NCBI GenBank assembly: GCA_963920635.1
Contig: OY987303.1
Coordinates: forward strand, 44,825,223-44,889,222
Direction of reading: 5' to 3'
From: Pseudeuparius sepicola
Lineage: Eukaryota > Arthropoda > Insecta > Coleoptera > Anthribidae
Length of the DNA stretch: 64,000 nt
A model generated the notes under the pieces. That model made no database searches, was not told the origin of the DNA, and saw only the letters and a program-made list of their open reading frames with translations. Shown in pieces: positions 43,295-56,200 of the stretch. Numbering within the stretch: the first letter of the stretch is position 1; each line of letters opens with the position of its first letter. Position numbers and translations under genes: made by a program.

Positions 43295-43513
43295 TTACAT
43301 ATGAAATTTGTTCTTGTTGTGATTTATTGTAAACTCATTTATAAAAAGATGTTTGTACGCTTTCTTATTGGCTACCTCCTTGACTAGGTTGAAGTCGACC
43401 GCATAAAAACCTTTGAATTTTATACGGGTGATTTCTGCTGATAAATCTGGTATTTTTACCAGTATCAGAGCGTGGTAAAAGCTATGAAATAGATCGCTGT
43501 GTTCCAAGTGAGT
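43295..43513 (-). CDS. Unrecognised ORF, possible terminal exon
   Basis: The open frame has about 70 codons and is protein-like (KIPDLSAEITRIKFKGFY, then FNLVKEVANKKAYKH, then a TAA stop). It has no in-frame methionine near its start. It may be the last exon of the same unidentified gene as 43587-43824, though I could not find a splice pair that joins them in frame. Confidence 0.28.
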   Translation of the reverse strand, partial: THLEHSDLFHSFYHALILVKIPDLSAEITRIKFKGFYAVDFNLVKEVANKKAYKHLFINEFTINHNKNKFHM

Positions 43514-43586
43514 TTATTTATACTTTACCTAAACCGGAAACAGCATTCGGCCACATGAACGATCTATCTCGGTCGCACGTCTAATC

Positions 43587-43824
43587 TCAAAGTTTTTTTT
43601 TATTTAGAGATTGGTATATTAGGTAGAGCTGACTGAAAACCTCATGCGCTGTGACCTTGTCTAATTTACCAAAACGACGATAATCGCAAAGCAAAGCATT
43701 ACTAACAAGACTAAAAATATTGTACATACGCTTTCGATATTGATGTGTATATCTATCGTATTTGTAGTCTTGGTAGTAATGCCTTGCGTTTATCGCCATT
43801 TTGGCGACTTGCTCAGTCATTACC
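43587..43824 (-). CDS. Unrecognised ORF, possible exon downstream of the CCP gene
   Basis: An acceptor-like TTTTTTTCTTAG precedes 43824, followed at once by V-M-T-E-Q-V-A-K and an open frame of 79 codons. The composition is protein-like (Tyr/Arg-rich, then FSLVSNALLCDYRRFG, then HEVFSQLYLIYQSL). The frame is phase 0, so it could follow the CCP exon at 44062, but it does not resemble the CCP C-terminus. It could be the first exon of a separate gene starting at the ATG 43820. I recognise no family. Confidence 0.3.
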
Positions 43825-44061
43825 TAAGAAAAAAATGTAAATGACTAATTGAAAGTCTAATTTTTTGAGCACTACTCCCAGTGGATATTTGACTATATTT
43901 TGACTACCTAGTTGAATATCGTGCAAAAAATTCTTAGAAATAAAAATCAAAAGTATCTAGCGCCGAGCATTGAATAAGGAATTCGTCCTTAATCAATGCG
44001 CCGAGTCTTTAAGACCGCAACAAAGTTTATGACACTAGCATATGAATAGTTCGTCACTTAC

Positions 44062-44221
44062 CTTGTCTGCTGTATTTTTATGCAGCATCAAAGGGAAAAC
44101 CTGCTCTTGTAATTTCCTCTCACCACATCGACGATTTTCACAACCATAAACAAATATATTGTGTTTACGTGAATGTGCATGCAAATCACAATACATGGCT
44201 ACTCCACATTCTTCTAATAAT
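44062..44221 (-). CDS. CCP exon with third zinc ligand
   Basis: The acceptor ATCCTTGCAG precedes 44221 and the donor GTAAGT follows 44062. One base completes the Arg codon from the previous exon. The sequence [19 protein letters not shown] carries the third zinc-binding histidine. The exon ends in phase 0 after NTADK, where a glutamate-bearing exon is expected next. Confidence 0.9.
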
Positions 44222-47200
44222 CTGCAAGGATGTATTTCATTTATTTCGCAATGGGCCTTTTTCACTGTATTTTTATAAATGCATCATGAAGTACGTTGAA
44301 AATAAAGGCCAAAACTATTTTTTCCAATTTTTTGAGACCGCGAAATGCGCTAAAATTAAATATTAAAATCAAATTTTCTAGGGCGTGACGTCATACCCCT
44401 AAAACCCGAGGCCATGGCGCTAACGCATAATCGCGTAGTCACGTGACCAACTTAGTCCTATACAGTATGTCCACGGATAGACATCCCAAGAGGACAAATG
44501 GACCAAAAATTTCATTTTTCGACAAAAGTCATTCTTGATAAAAGTTTCTGCGTCTCGAAAAAATATGGTCCACTAAGAGAATTTTCGATTTTTTTTATAC
44601 AGGGTGTCCAAAAAATACAAAAACATGAAATGCGATCAAGAATTTTTATTTTTATTTATCATTTTAGAGCAGAATGGCAAATAAAAAAAGGTTTTAAATT
44701 CCGTTCAGTGCTTACATAAATAATCTGAGCTGACTAATTTAAGAAACTTTTTAAACAAAAACATTGCTCAACAGGAAGAACTATTAATTATTCAAATACG
44801 CCTCCCCCCGTGTTCGACGCATTTCTCAAATTGCCGTCGAATGTGGTCATAACTTTTTTATCTCCTCAAGGGAAATCATTTGTACTGACTCTAAAATCCT
44901 CTGTTTCAAAATATCAACATTATTTTCAATGGGATGCTGAAAAGTTAATTGCTTGAAACGGCCCCAAAGGTACGCGTCTGAAATCGTGAGGTCAGGACTC
45001 CTTGCAGGCTACATAACTGGACCGTACCGGCCGATCCATCGATCTCCAAATTTCATGTTAAGCCACTCTGTAACTTCGCGTGCACAATGCAGAATGACTT
45101 TTTGTCGAAAAATTAAAATTTTGGTTCACTTGTCCTTTTGGGATGTCTATCCGTGGACATACTGTATAATAAAAGGCACTTTTGTAGATAAGTAGAAAAA
45201 ACAAATTTCGTAACAATTTGGTGACTTTTCTTTCATCTATTACATTATTGGTTTTGTGCATCCAAACTTTCTATAACTGTTTTTTCCAAATTTTCAACCT
45301 GCCTCAGCTGTTTTGGGCTGAGAGTTAAACGGCACTGCACTCAAATATTTTGGCACATTCTCAAAAATTTTTGGGACAGCACCTTCCTTTAACTTAGGTG
45401 ATATTCTCTATAGGTATAAAAATGTGTTAGCCACATACTTAAGTGTTTTTTAAAAATTAAATACCAGTTGGAATTTGACGAACCCATTTTTGGCAAACAA
45501 ATTTTCATCCCGAGGCAAAGCAAATGTTGTTATGGCGACACTTTCTTCCTGGCTTTTGTAATAGGTATGTATAAATATAATATAAACAGACCCAATATTT
45601 GGTATTTAGGTTATTTTTTACGAAATAAAAATGAAAAGTCACCTCAGTATACTGTAAATATTGACGAGGTCCCACTTGATCGGCAGCGTGAAAGGCCGAA
45701 TAGGAACCGTATCAGGACGTGGGTCGACAACGAGAATCCTCCAGTACGTTACAACACTGATTTATTTCGCACAAGGTGAATGGTGAATACAAAATACACA
45801 AACCCGAACGTGATCAACGGGAACGGCTTCCAGCCACCCGGACGCATTTTCCTATAAGCCACACGTGATCGCGAATCATCTCATGACGAGGAGCGTCGGA
45901 GTCGGGTTATAAACGTCACTTGCGATGGCAAAACACTCCTGCTAAACAGCACACGTTGCGTGAGCACTCGATGAAGTACGGGAGATTTAAGTCCAGACTT
46001 AAATTTTATTTAAAATAAAAGGGAGCTGCCGCAGGAAAGAAGGCCGTAGGAAAAGAAGAAGGGGGTATTTGCCGAGTGCCACAATATATGGGGCGAATGC
46101 CCCTTCTTTATTTGCGATAACGTGTGCTGTTTAACTCTGGTGTTTTGCCATCGCAAGTGGCGTTTATAACCCGACTCCGACGCTCCTCGGCATGAGCCGA
46201 TTTGCGATCACGTGTGGCGTATAGGAAAATGCCACGCGGACCGTCTGAACTCGCGGATCTCCCGTAAGCAGTTCACCCGTCTGTGTCTCATGCTTCACTG
46301 TCCATTCCGGGGGGAGAATTCCCCTTACAGCGCTCACGCGTCGGCGCGAGCGGCATCAATACTCCTGAACGGCACGACTCCCACCCAGAGGCCATAATAA
46401 CACCTGGGCGGTTCCCCTCCGCCAGGACACACGCGCACCAGACACAAACTTTCTAAAATATAAACTAAGACGTTTAAAAACACTTTAAACATTTAAAGTT
46501 TCTCAAAACCCAAGCTGCCGCTTTCAGTTACGTGACAAATGACATGTAACGTCGGACTAAGATGGTCACGTGATTTTTGTGCACCATGGCCTGTCTTTAT
46601 CGTAGGCCACGCCTAAAACGCTGCTTGCTTCAATTTTTGCATTGTTGAAAACATCCTTATACTGTATCTGGTTCTCAGGTTTTGAGGTTGTCAAAAATTA
46701 TAGGTATTCCAAATTTTGAATGGATGACAAACAGCTGACTTTAATATTGAAAATGTCGATCATAATTATGACAACAAGGCAAATCGAGACGTACTCTTGT
46801 TGATTCAAAATGTGGCGGCATATTTAAATATTGTTACAATTTTCTTGCCCAATAAAAAACTGTGTGGTACCTTAATGAAAAATCGGGCTCCACTGTATGA
46901 AAGTACTGAATTGCTAACTATTTAGACTGCACGTTTTTCTGCCTTCGATCGAACTTGATTCTGCCTCGAGGTCGAGGCAGACTGCATGCTCAGGTCTTTA
47001 TAGAAAAACACCGCCGATAGCTAAGAGCGATGGAGAGAATGTGGATTCGCGGTATTACTACTTAATATCTTTATCCGTGTGATTTCCTAATAATAATAAT
47101 TGTCCTATACACTCACTGGGATTACTGCGATTTTCTAGGGGTTTCCGTAGTACTTGAACGAATGCAATCCTAGTTCTATCTAAATGGAAACGAAGACAAG

Positions 47201-50200
47201 ATAATAGTAATATCAGCAATATTAAAATTTTCTTCCTAACATTTTTTTTAAAAAAATAAAAATGATGCATACTGAATATTGAATAATTAAGTTTTTAAAG
47301 CCCGAAACCTACCTTGCAACTTTTCTATAAAAGTTTTTTTTTTTTCGCCTGAAGACTGAAGACCCTGTACTATGAAATTTTTAACAGAGTCCTTTATGGA
47401 GATTAAGCCCAATATGATTCAAAATTACTATTAGTGTTATAACAGTAAAATGGTAAGAAATTATCTGCTTCCATTTAGCACTGAGACCCCTATCACAACC
47501 ACCAATATACAGTGACCGGCAGAAAGTTGGACACAAAAATTTAATATTTTTAAACTCTGATTTCGATTAATTTAAATTTCTAGCTGCTAATCGAACAAAG
47601 TTTAGTAGCAAATTCATGTGTTATCCGATGATAAGTTGCGCTTGCGGTATTTTGTTTTTTTGTAATACACAGGGTGGTCGAAAAAAATACAAAAAACTTA
47701 AATTTCTTTTTTTTGACTAGGTGGCTGTGACTTTAAATCTGACATACACCTTTGATTCAAAACAACTTTTGTAAGTAATTCTTACCGTATTTAAAAAAAT
47801 AAGGGTACTTTACTCTTGAGTTATTTTGACATTTTTGAATCTACCTCGTATCCAAAAAGAGATATTTAAATTTTGATATGTGCGTTTTGAGTTTGAAATG
47901 ATGCACCAACTTTTATCAAGAATAAAATTTTCTGAGAAATTAATAATAAAGAAGTTTTCCATTTGTGCCCAACTTTTTGCCGGTCACTCAGGTCACTGTA
48001 TGAGTTGTTCATCCTTCTTGTCTAGTTTATTTTCCAAAAATGTAAGTTTGTTGTTCCAGCTCTTAAATTTTCTTGTGTGTAGTAGGTACATATACATTAA
48101 GTTGTTTGTAATGGCTGGTTTTAGAAACATGGATTCATCTACACTGTTGGTAAAATGTTTTTTAGAGTCGGGGAAACCATGCGGCCCTAGACCCCGCCCT
48201 AGACTCCGCCCATATCCCCTCTTAAAGCTGTCGCCCTATAGGAAGGCTGATTTTTTATTTGCCTCGAGGCAAACATAATTCTGAAAAATGGAAAAATAGA
48301 GAATAAAAACTACTTAATGAGAGGTTAAAAATACGCCCCTGTTGAACCTGACAATACCCCTAACGATCGTAAAATTATCTACCTCTTGCCTAAAGTTTCA
48401 GTAGAAATATTGCTGCATAATTGCATTATTTCATCCCGCAATATTTCCAATGTCCCGGCTCTTTCGTGTTCATGCCCGTATAGAGAGTTTCTTTTAAGTA
48501 TCCCCAAAGGAAAAAATCGCTAGGCGCTAGGTCTGGGGACTTCGGGGGCCAACACATTGTGCCTCCCGTCGTAATCACGAGGTCGGGAAAGTTCACTTGG
48601 AGCTATTCCTGAACTGTCCGATCATTGCGAGCCAGACCTCCGTCTTGTTGAAACCATATTTGGTCCAAGTTGATATTCTGATTAGCAGCAGCAGCGGGAA
48701 TAGCAGTCATAATCTGGTGTTCTTTAAGTCCAGGTATTTTTGGGCCGTTAGAACGCCTTTAATAAAGAAGGGACCAATAATTTGGTCACCCAAAATACCT
48801 GCCCAGACATTTACCTTGCGTGGGTACTGGGTTCTAGTAGGTACACTTAAGTGGCGATTTTCCTGAGACCAATATCGGAAGACTGAGTGGTTGTGACTGC
48901 CATGGAGAGAAAATGAGGACTCGTCTGTAAACAGAATACATTCTAAAAATGCTCTCCCTCATGGCCTCACAAAACTCAAGTCGTCGGAAATTATCCTCAG
49001 GAAAAATTTCCTGCCTCTCCTGTACCCTAAAACACCTGTACTTATTGCGTTTTAAAATATTCCATATAGACCTGGAGCCGGGACTGAAAATCGCACATGA
49101 CGAGCACCACAACGAAACTTTATGGGGGCGATAGCCAGTGAAATAGTGGTATAGAACTATAGAAGTATGGCGGCATGTGGGTGTCGCCTATACCGCTTTT
49201 TTTTATACAAAAATGCAAAAAAATTGCGATTTTTTATAATAGGCACCAGACTGAATCTTTCTTTATAATGTTTATTTGTTAGCAGCAGTACGGCTGGCGT
49301 TTGCGCCATACCGATGCGGCGTCGCTAACAGTCCGTCATACTGATAGGAACGTGTCCATTTTTTCAACCACTTTTCAATTACAAGCACCAAGCCTACTTT
49401 TTGTAGGTAACTAAAGGGCAATGGCTTATTAATGATTATGAACATGCCATACAATGTTGGTGTCTAACCCTCCGCCATACTAACAGTAAGACGTCAACTT
49501 TTTCACTCACCCTTGTATCATAGGCACCAACTTTAAAAGTGAATTTTTTATTTCTTTGTAACTTGTACAGTACCAATATATGTATGCTATACCGCTCGGA
49601 TGTCTCTTATACAGTGTGTCCAAATTTGATACTGGACACCTCAGAAATATATGAAGGGACACGAAAACAAATGGTCTCTATTTTTTTATTGGTAGTACCA
49701 AGGGAGAGTATCTCACAGGTGGTGGTATTTGGATGGGGTAATTATTTCATGGCCTGCTATGATTTTTTAAAATATCTAATTTTCAAAAAACCCTATTACG
49801 GATTGTTTTACGACAAAATGTTATAAATAAAACTTGTTCAGAATGAAAAACTGAGTAGAATTGCAAAATTTCAAAAGTCTAGGCCTACTGTGATTTTTTA
49901 GCTCTTTCGCCTTTTTCTCCCACTTTTTCTTAGAAATGTGTCCTTTCTGGAGCTTTCACGTCAAAATTTTATTTTTCACGATGATGAAGTTTCCCTAATA
50001 ATATTTTGACGTGAAACCTCCAGAAAGGACACATTTCTAAGAAAAAAGTGGGAGAAAAAAGCGAAAATGCTAAAAATCAAAGTAGGCCTAGACTTTTAAA
50101 ATTTTGCAATTCTACTCAGTTTTTCATTCTGAACAAGTTAATAATAGGCTTTCTTGAAAATTAGCTATTTTGAAAAATCATAGTAGACCATGAAATAATT

Positions 50201-53200
50201 TCCCCATCCAAATACCACCGCCTATGAGATACTTTCCCTTGGGACTACCAATAAAAAAATAGAGACTTCTATAATAATAATAATATATAATAATGTATAT
50301 AAGTGTCTATAAATAACATAATATACAACATTGGTGCAAAGTTATCCTGACAGGTGCAGTATATATATAATATATCTACGTTACTTTGCACCTGTCAGGA
50401 TAACTTTGCACCAATGTTGTATGTTATGTATATATATATATATATAAATAATATATATATATATATTACGGTATCTATCGCGATATCTATATATCAAAAT
50501 ATATATCAGTGATAAGTATCTTTTGTACCCTGTTAACATGGTGCCGTTAGAAAAGCTACATTTTACGGTATGGCGATACTTTAGAGACACACCATCGGTA
50601 TGGCGGTGCACCAATACTCACGTTTCACCGTAATCTCCACAAAAACGAACCGCCATACTGGTGCTTATGATACAAGGGTGAGTGAAAAAGTCGACGTCTT
50701 ACTGTTAATATGGCGGAGGGTTAGAGACACCAGAATAGTATGGCATGTTCATAATCATTAATAAGCCATTGCCCTTTAGTTACCTACAAAATGTAGGCTT
50801 GGTGCTTGTAATTGAAAAGTGGTTGAAAAAGTGGACACGTTCCTATCAGTATGGCGGACTGTTAGCGACGCCGCATCGGTATGGCGCATACGCCAGCCGT
50901 ACTGCTGCTAACAAATAAAAAATATAAGGAAAGATTCAGTCTGGTGCCTATTATAAAAAAATCGTATTTTTTTGCATTTTTGTTTAAAAAAAAGCGGTAT
51001 AGGCGACACCCACATGCCGCCATACTTCTATAGTTCTATTCCACATTTCACTTTCTATCGCCCCCATAAAGTTTCGTTGTGGTGCTCGTCATAGTCGTCA
51101 TGTGCGATTTTCAGTCCCGGCTCCCGGTCTAATACTGTCCTGCTAGAAATATCAAGTTGTTCTGAAATACGCCTACTCGAACAAGGTTCACTATATAGCT
51201 TCCACAAGGGCACAAACCGTCATCTCCCTTTCAACTCTTCCTTCAGGTAGAGCTCTTCCCTGATGGTTGCCCCCAGAACCACATTGCCTGCATCCAGTAA
51301 TGCAACCTATTTGTTCAAAACGATTCACGTTATACCGCACCGTTTGAGCAGTTGGGACTGGCCGATCAGGAAAATTGAAAACAAAACGACCAACGACCTC
51401 TTCCGCACTTTGGGAAATGTAATAACACTTCACCATAGCGATTTTTCTTCTCGGCTAGACATTTTCCGATATTTCGGAAGAAAAATTTTATTAAACACAA
51501 CCGAGGCTAGGTTGCAGTGAAATGATACAATCGTCTAATCAGTTCAGTGGGATCCCGTCTGATGGCTTCCCTCAACTGCAAAATAGGCCACGTGGGCGGT
51601 CTCTTCTTCTAACGAGAAGTATTATCCAGGGATCATGGACAAATTCAAATTGTTCGATGCCCCCACCAGTTTACGGCTTCCATTATTCCGCACGTGGAAG
51701 GGGTGCCCTCCGCTCGCTGATCATTCCATATTATTTGCCCCTTCCACTGCTCGCTTCCGCGGCCAGAATTCAACTTCGGGAAACAGTCCGCCCATATACT
51801 TATTAAGTAGGGGTATCATTCCATATTTATCCTTCATTAGAAGGATAATTACTGAAATAAGTATACCTATGCACTATGTACGAACATATTATACGTATAA
51901 TATACTATACAAAATCGAATTTTCCATAATATGTTATCCCCAGGGACACTCGTAAATTTCCCTTCATTCTACTCAACATCGATGTACTTTTCAACCCTCT
52001 TCGAGGCTTGTTTCGAAAATGGGGTAACTAAATCTGTCACTATCTGACGGTCTATAAACTTAAAGATATAAACGTGCCTTCTAACTTTTTGTCTGTATTT
52101 CACGAAAAATGGGGATTTTTGCCTCGATTAGTTTGTCGAAACAACTCGAAAGTGCGCGCCACTTAAAAACGGAAACGGCATCTCGCCATATGCAGAGACT
52201 ACGCCGGTCGCGTAAAGCCATTATCCAGTAGATACAGCACAGCACATCCCAAGCAGCATTTTTAGTCGCCGTTACGTTCCGGCGACTTTTGTTTGCTACT
52301 TTAAAGTTGTGATTACTACTGATAGGAACGTAATTACTACGTTCCTATTACGTCCCTGCGACCAAAATGGGGAACATTTTGAAGGTGATAGATACGTAAC
52401 GGCGACCACCTAGCAACTTACACCGCTACGACGCGCTTACGTTCCGGCAACGTGGTGGAGACGTAGCAGCGTGGTCACCGCTACTTTGTTGAATTTGTTT
52501 GCTTCTTTACATTCGCGTCCTCGCTTTGACTTTGTCTAAATAATTAAAAAGTATTCTAGCACAGCATCTTCCGTCATTTTTCAATAACCGTGGAAAATGG
52601 AAGTACCTAATATTTATTTTTAACTTATATCTATGAATATGGGAGGTATAAGAAAGGTATTAATTTGCTGATTTATTTCTCGCTGCTAGATTCAAGAAAC
52701 TAAAACGATTGAAAATTTTCTGTCAAATATGACATTGATAGATTCAAAAGTAACAACGCGCCCTCTCAAAATGCATGTTTTAACACTTTTTTATCGGGAG
52801 GATAAATTACGAAAATGTGCGAAATTACCTAAAAATGCTGAAAAATGCTTTTTTAATATTTCTATAAGTTAAACGAGTTCATTTTTGCTCAATTTTATCT
52901 TTTTTGGGACAATTTTGAAGAAATAACTATTTCAGTACCAAAGGAAATTGACATTTGATGTTAATGGCGTCTATCATTTTATAAGAAAATATGGCGTAAT
53001 TTTCAGTAATTACTTCTAAGTATTATTTACCTTAAAATGGGTGTTTGAAGGCTTTGCCACTTAACTGGTAGTAACGACAACTAGACTTTTTCACTTTAAG
53101 GTAATTCCTACCTTTAAGACGAAAATTCGTTTTAGATATTTTAAACTCTAAAGTCCCAATTACTACAAGATGACTTCAAAGTTCCATAAGCCTCGTTTAA

Positions 53201-56200
53201 GTTCCGAATGCTACTACTAGGTTCCATTTGGAACTTTAACCTATAATTTTTATATGAGAGTCTTATTTTCAGCTAGTGTGTTTTGTGCCATATTTCGAAA
53301 TGTTGATATTTAAAATTGTAGCCACTCAAGAGAAGCGTTTTGTAATTTTGTATTGAAGACAGGTGCTCGTGTTTCGATTCGTTTCATCCAACTGCAGCTT
53401 TAATTTTCTATAAAATGTGAATGTGTGTCTATAATTTTTCTTCTTTCTAATGGCTGATATTTTCATCACTTCGCAAAAACTACCGAATCCTTCAAACGAT
53501 TGTAAGGAACTAAATGTAGTTTCCATTTTGGTCCCTATAGAAGTGACAGTTACTTTAAAGTATTTTTTTGTAGTAATTGGAACTTTCTAGTAATTTTAAA
53601 ATGGAGTGGGAAGTAAAACTTACCAGACAGTGGTTTTCTCGAGTAGCGGGAAAGTAAATTCCACTTTAAATATGACTATATAGTTCCCTAACTTTGGAGG
53701 TATTTCTAAAGTCGCTAAGATGTAGAAGTTACTTTCACCGTTACCATAAAGTAATAAAAACTTTAAAGTGATAAACAAGTAACACAACAAAGTAATTGCC
53801 ACCATTGAATATAACTTTAGAGTTAACGTGAATTTAACGTAATTTTGCATAGTAACAATTCCGTTCCAGATACTTCAAAAACTACTTAGAAGTACTTAAA
53901 CCATAAAGTTCCAACTTGTGGTAATAATTACTACGTAATTACTCATACTTTCTCAATATAAGTAATAAAAACTAATAGGTCGATTTTTAAGTAGTAATTA
54001 CGTAATAACTACTTATTCAAAGTTCCCATCTCAGTTACCGCAACTTTAATGCTGCTTGGGATAGGCGAGCTGAACTGCACTGGTGTTTTTAAGTTACTTA
54101 CACAACGCTGCGATGAAAATCCCCTGTTCAGTACAACGCAACGCTAATAACTTTCACCCGTTATTTGATTGGCACAAAATGCGTTAAAAAAATTTACGTT
54201 TAAATCAGAAATAACTGAGTTTTAAATATAGATAATATAAAAACAAATTTACTTTATGCTGTTGTTGCAACTGAATGATTTTCATTCTCTATAATGGAAG
54301 AAGTCATATCTGCATAAAATTTGAAATAAAAATTAAAATAGATATACTTATATATTCTTATATTTTTTTGTATATTAACATACAAACTGGAAATATTAGA
54401 GGGAGTCCCAGTTAAGACGTTACAAGCTGATATCTCGGTCACTTTTAAGGTATGTACCTAAATTGATGGTTCAAAAACTAATAACTTGGGTAGTTTTTCC
54501 AAGGAATCGAATGCCGCCAACAACGAAACAATAATTATTAAATCCATTGAATTTTAATTGGGGTTTTCGCCAACAAACTGGTTAAAATTTTTCAAGTTGC
54601 CTGGAAAATTAATAAATTCTTAACAGTAAATGAACTAAGCTTTGAACTTGTAACTCAAAAAATATCTTCAACAAATTTGTTTCCTGAGCTTTCGGAGAAT
54701 ATATCTTCCTCCTTTCTCAAAGATCATGTCATGTCAAATTGAAATGACAGATTAATAAATTTCAGTTTAAAATGTAATGACAACAGAAACAATAGCCTAG
54801 CCACCTGTCTGATATTGTACCCTGTGTTCTACCTGATTATTTATACTAACTTCTCTTTGAATAAGTGGCAATAATATTTTACTGAATTCCACTGAACATT
54901 CAGCAACACAGTTGTATGTATTTCCTAGAATAAATGCTGATTCTTTAATTTTTCGTCTATTTCCTACTTCTTCTTTGAGAATTGGTTTGGAACTATCCCA
55001 CAAAATCCTATGATTGTTATTAAAAGAGTGTTCACATATTTTCGATTTCGAAATTTGATTTTGGCGAAAAACCCAATTAAAATTCAATGGATCTGTTTAC
55101 GCCACAAATAAATTTTAGAAAATAATAATTATTAAATTTAACAAAAAAGTTCGCCAATTAACCGATTTTTTTTAAATAAAAAAATCAGCAGGGCGATTTT
55201 GTTGCATTTTTTATTAAGGTGGTAAAAAATCTGCATCGCACACTTGATATCACTTCCGATTTTCAGTAAAACTGATGATTGAAGCACCAAACTTGTGTAG
55301 TTTTTTCCAAGGAATCTAACGGCGAACGAAACAATTGAATTTCAAACAAAAAAGTAATCGCCAAATACTTAACTGTTTTTTTTTTCATTAAGATAGCGAT
55401 TTTGTTGCATTTTTTCATTAGACTAGTATCTAAAGTGAATTAAAAATCGCACCGCACGCTTAAATATCACGTCCGGTTTAGCCGGAAGTGTCTTTTTGCC
55501 CTAGCTAATTCTACATAATAACATGTTTTAACAACAAAACTGTCTTGTAGAGATAATCGCTCGTAACGTCTTAACTGGGATTCCCTGTATATGGAAAATA
55601 TACCCTGTAAGTACATAAAAAAAAATTAGCAAAGTTATGCATAACTGAACCAAGAGTAATTTTTTATTGTAATTGTAATTTGTTATTATATTAGTATTTT
55701 TGTGCTTAAAGTTTATATACTTATGTGTATACAAAAGTTTGAAATAGTGCATTGTTATAAGTACCATGCAAAATTGAGATCAGGGCAATACATAGTTATA
55801 TTGGTCTCTATTGATATGGCATATGGCAATGTGTTGATTTGCGCGGGAGTTTGTCTAAGATACGGCAGAGTCGGTACAACAAAATGCCAGTGCGTTTCAA
55901 CACAGATTTAGCGAATCTTTGTGCTGTGATGCACTATGGACAATGGCTTTACGCGTCCCGGTCAAGCGTTAAGTCCAAATTTGCTCCTTCCTGGGGTTCT
56001 TTATTCAAAGGATGTTTCGGATACGTGCATCATTTGGCGACAAAAATCGTTCGAAGATTAGTTGTAATTCGATTCAAAATCGGTTTTTGTGGGTTTTGAG
56101 ACATCAAAACACGTAATTTTTTAAATATGATTTGTTGCATTTATGGGCTGTTCAATTATACATTTCAGGAAAGGCACAAATTTCTGCCTTTTCATAGATC

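Larger units (their letters stand above)
49069..51129. mobile_element. 2.06-kb palindromic element inserted in a transposase gene
   Basis: GACCTGGAGCCGGGACTGAA at the left is mirrored by TTCAGTCCCGGCTCCCGGTC at the right, with TA flanking both. Arms of about 450 bp match closely (for example TAATGATTATGAACATGCCA). The core holds another foldback element (49610-50275) and a separate palindrome (50323-50432). Confidence 0.88.

Noticed and set aside
47880..48278. 132-codon plus-strand ORF
   Set aside because: It crosses the right end of a MITE (47510-47998) and unrelated DNA; no domain or coding-like composition.
54797..55087. Host gene with cysteine/histidine motif
   Set aside because: The same blocks appear in the Penelope-like copies at 12.5 and 15.3 kb, so it is retroelement sequence.
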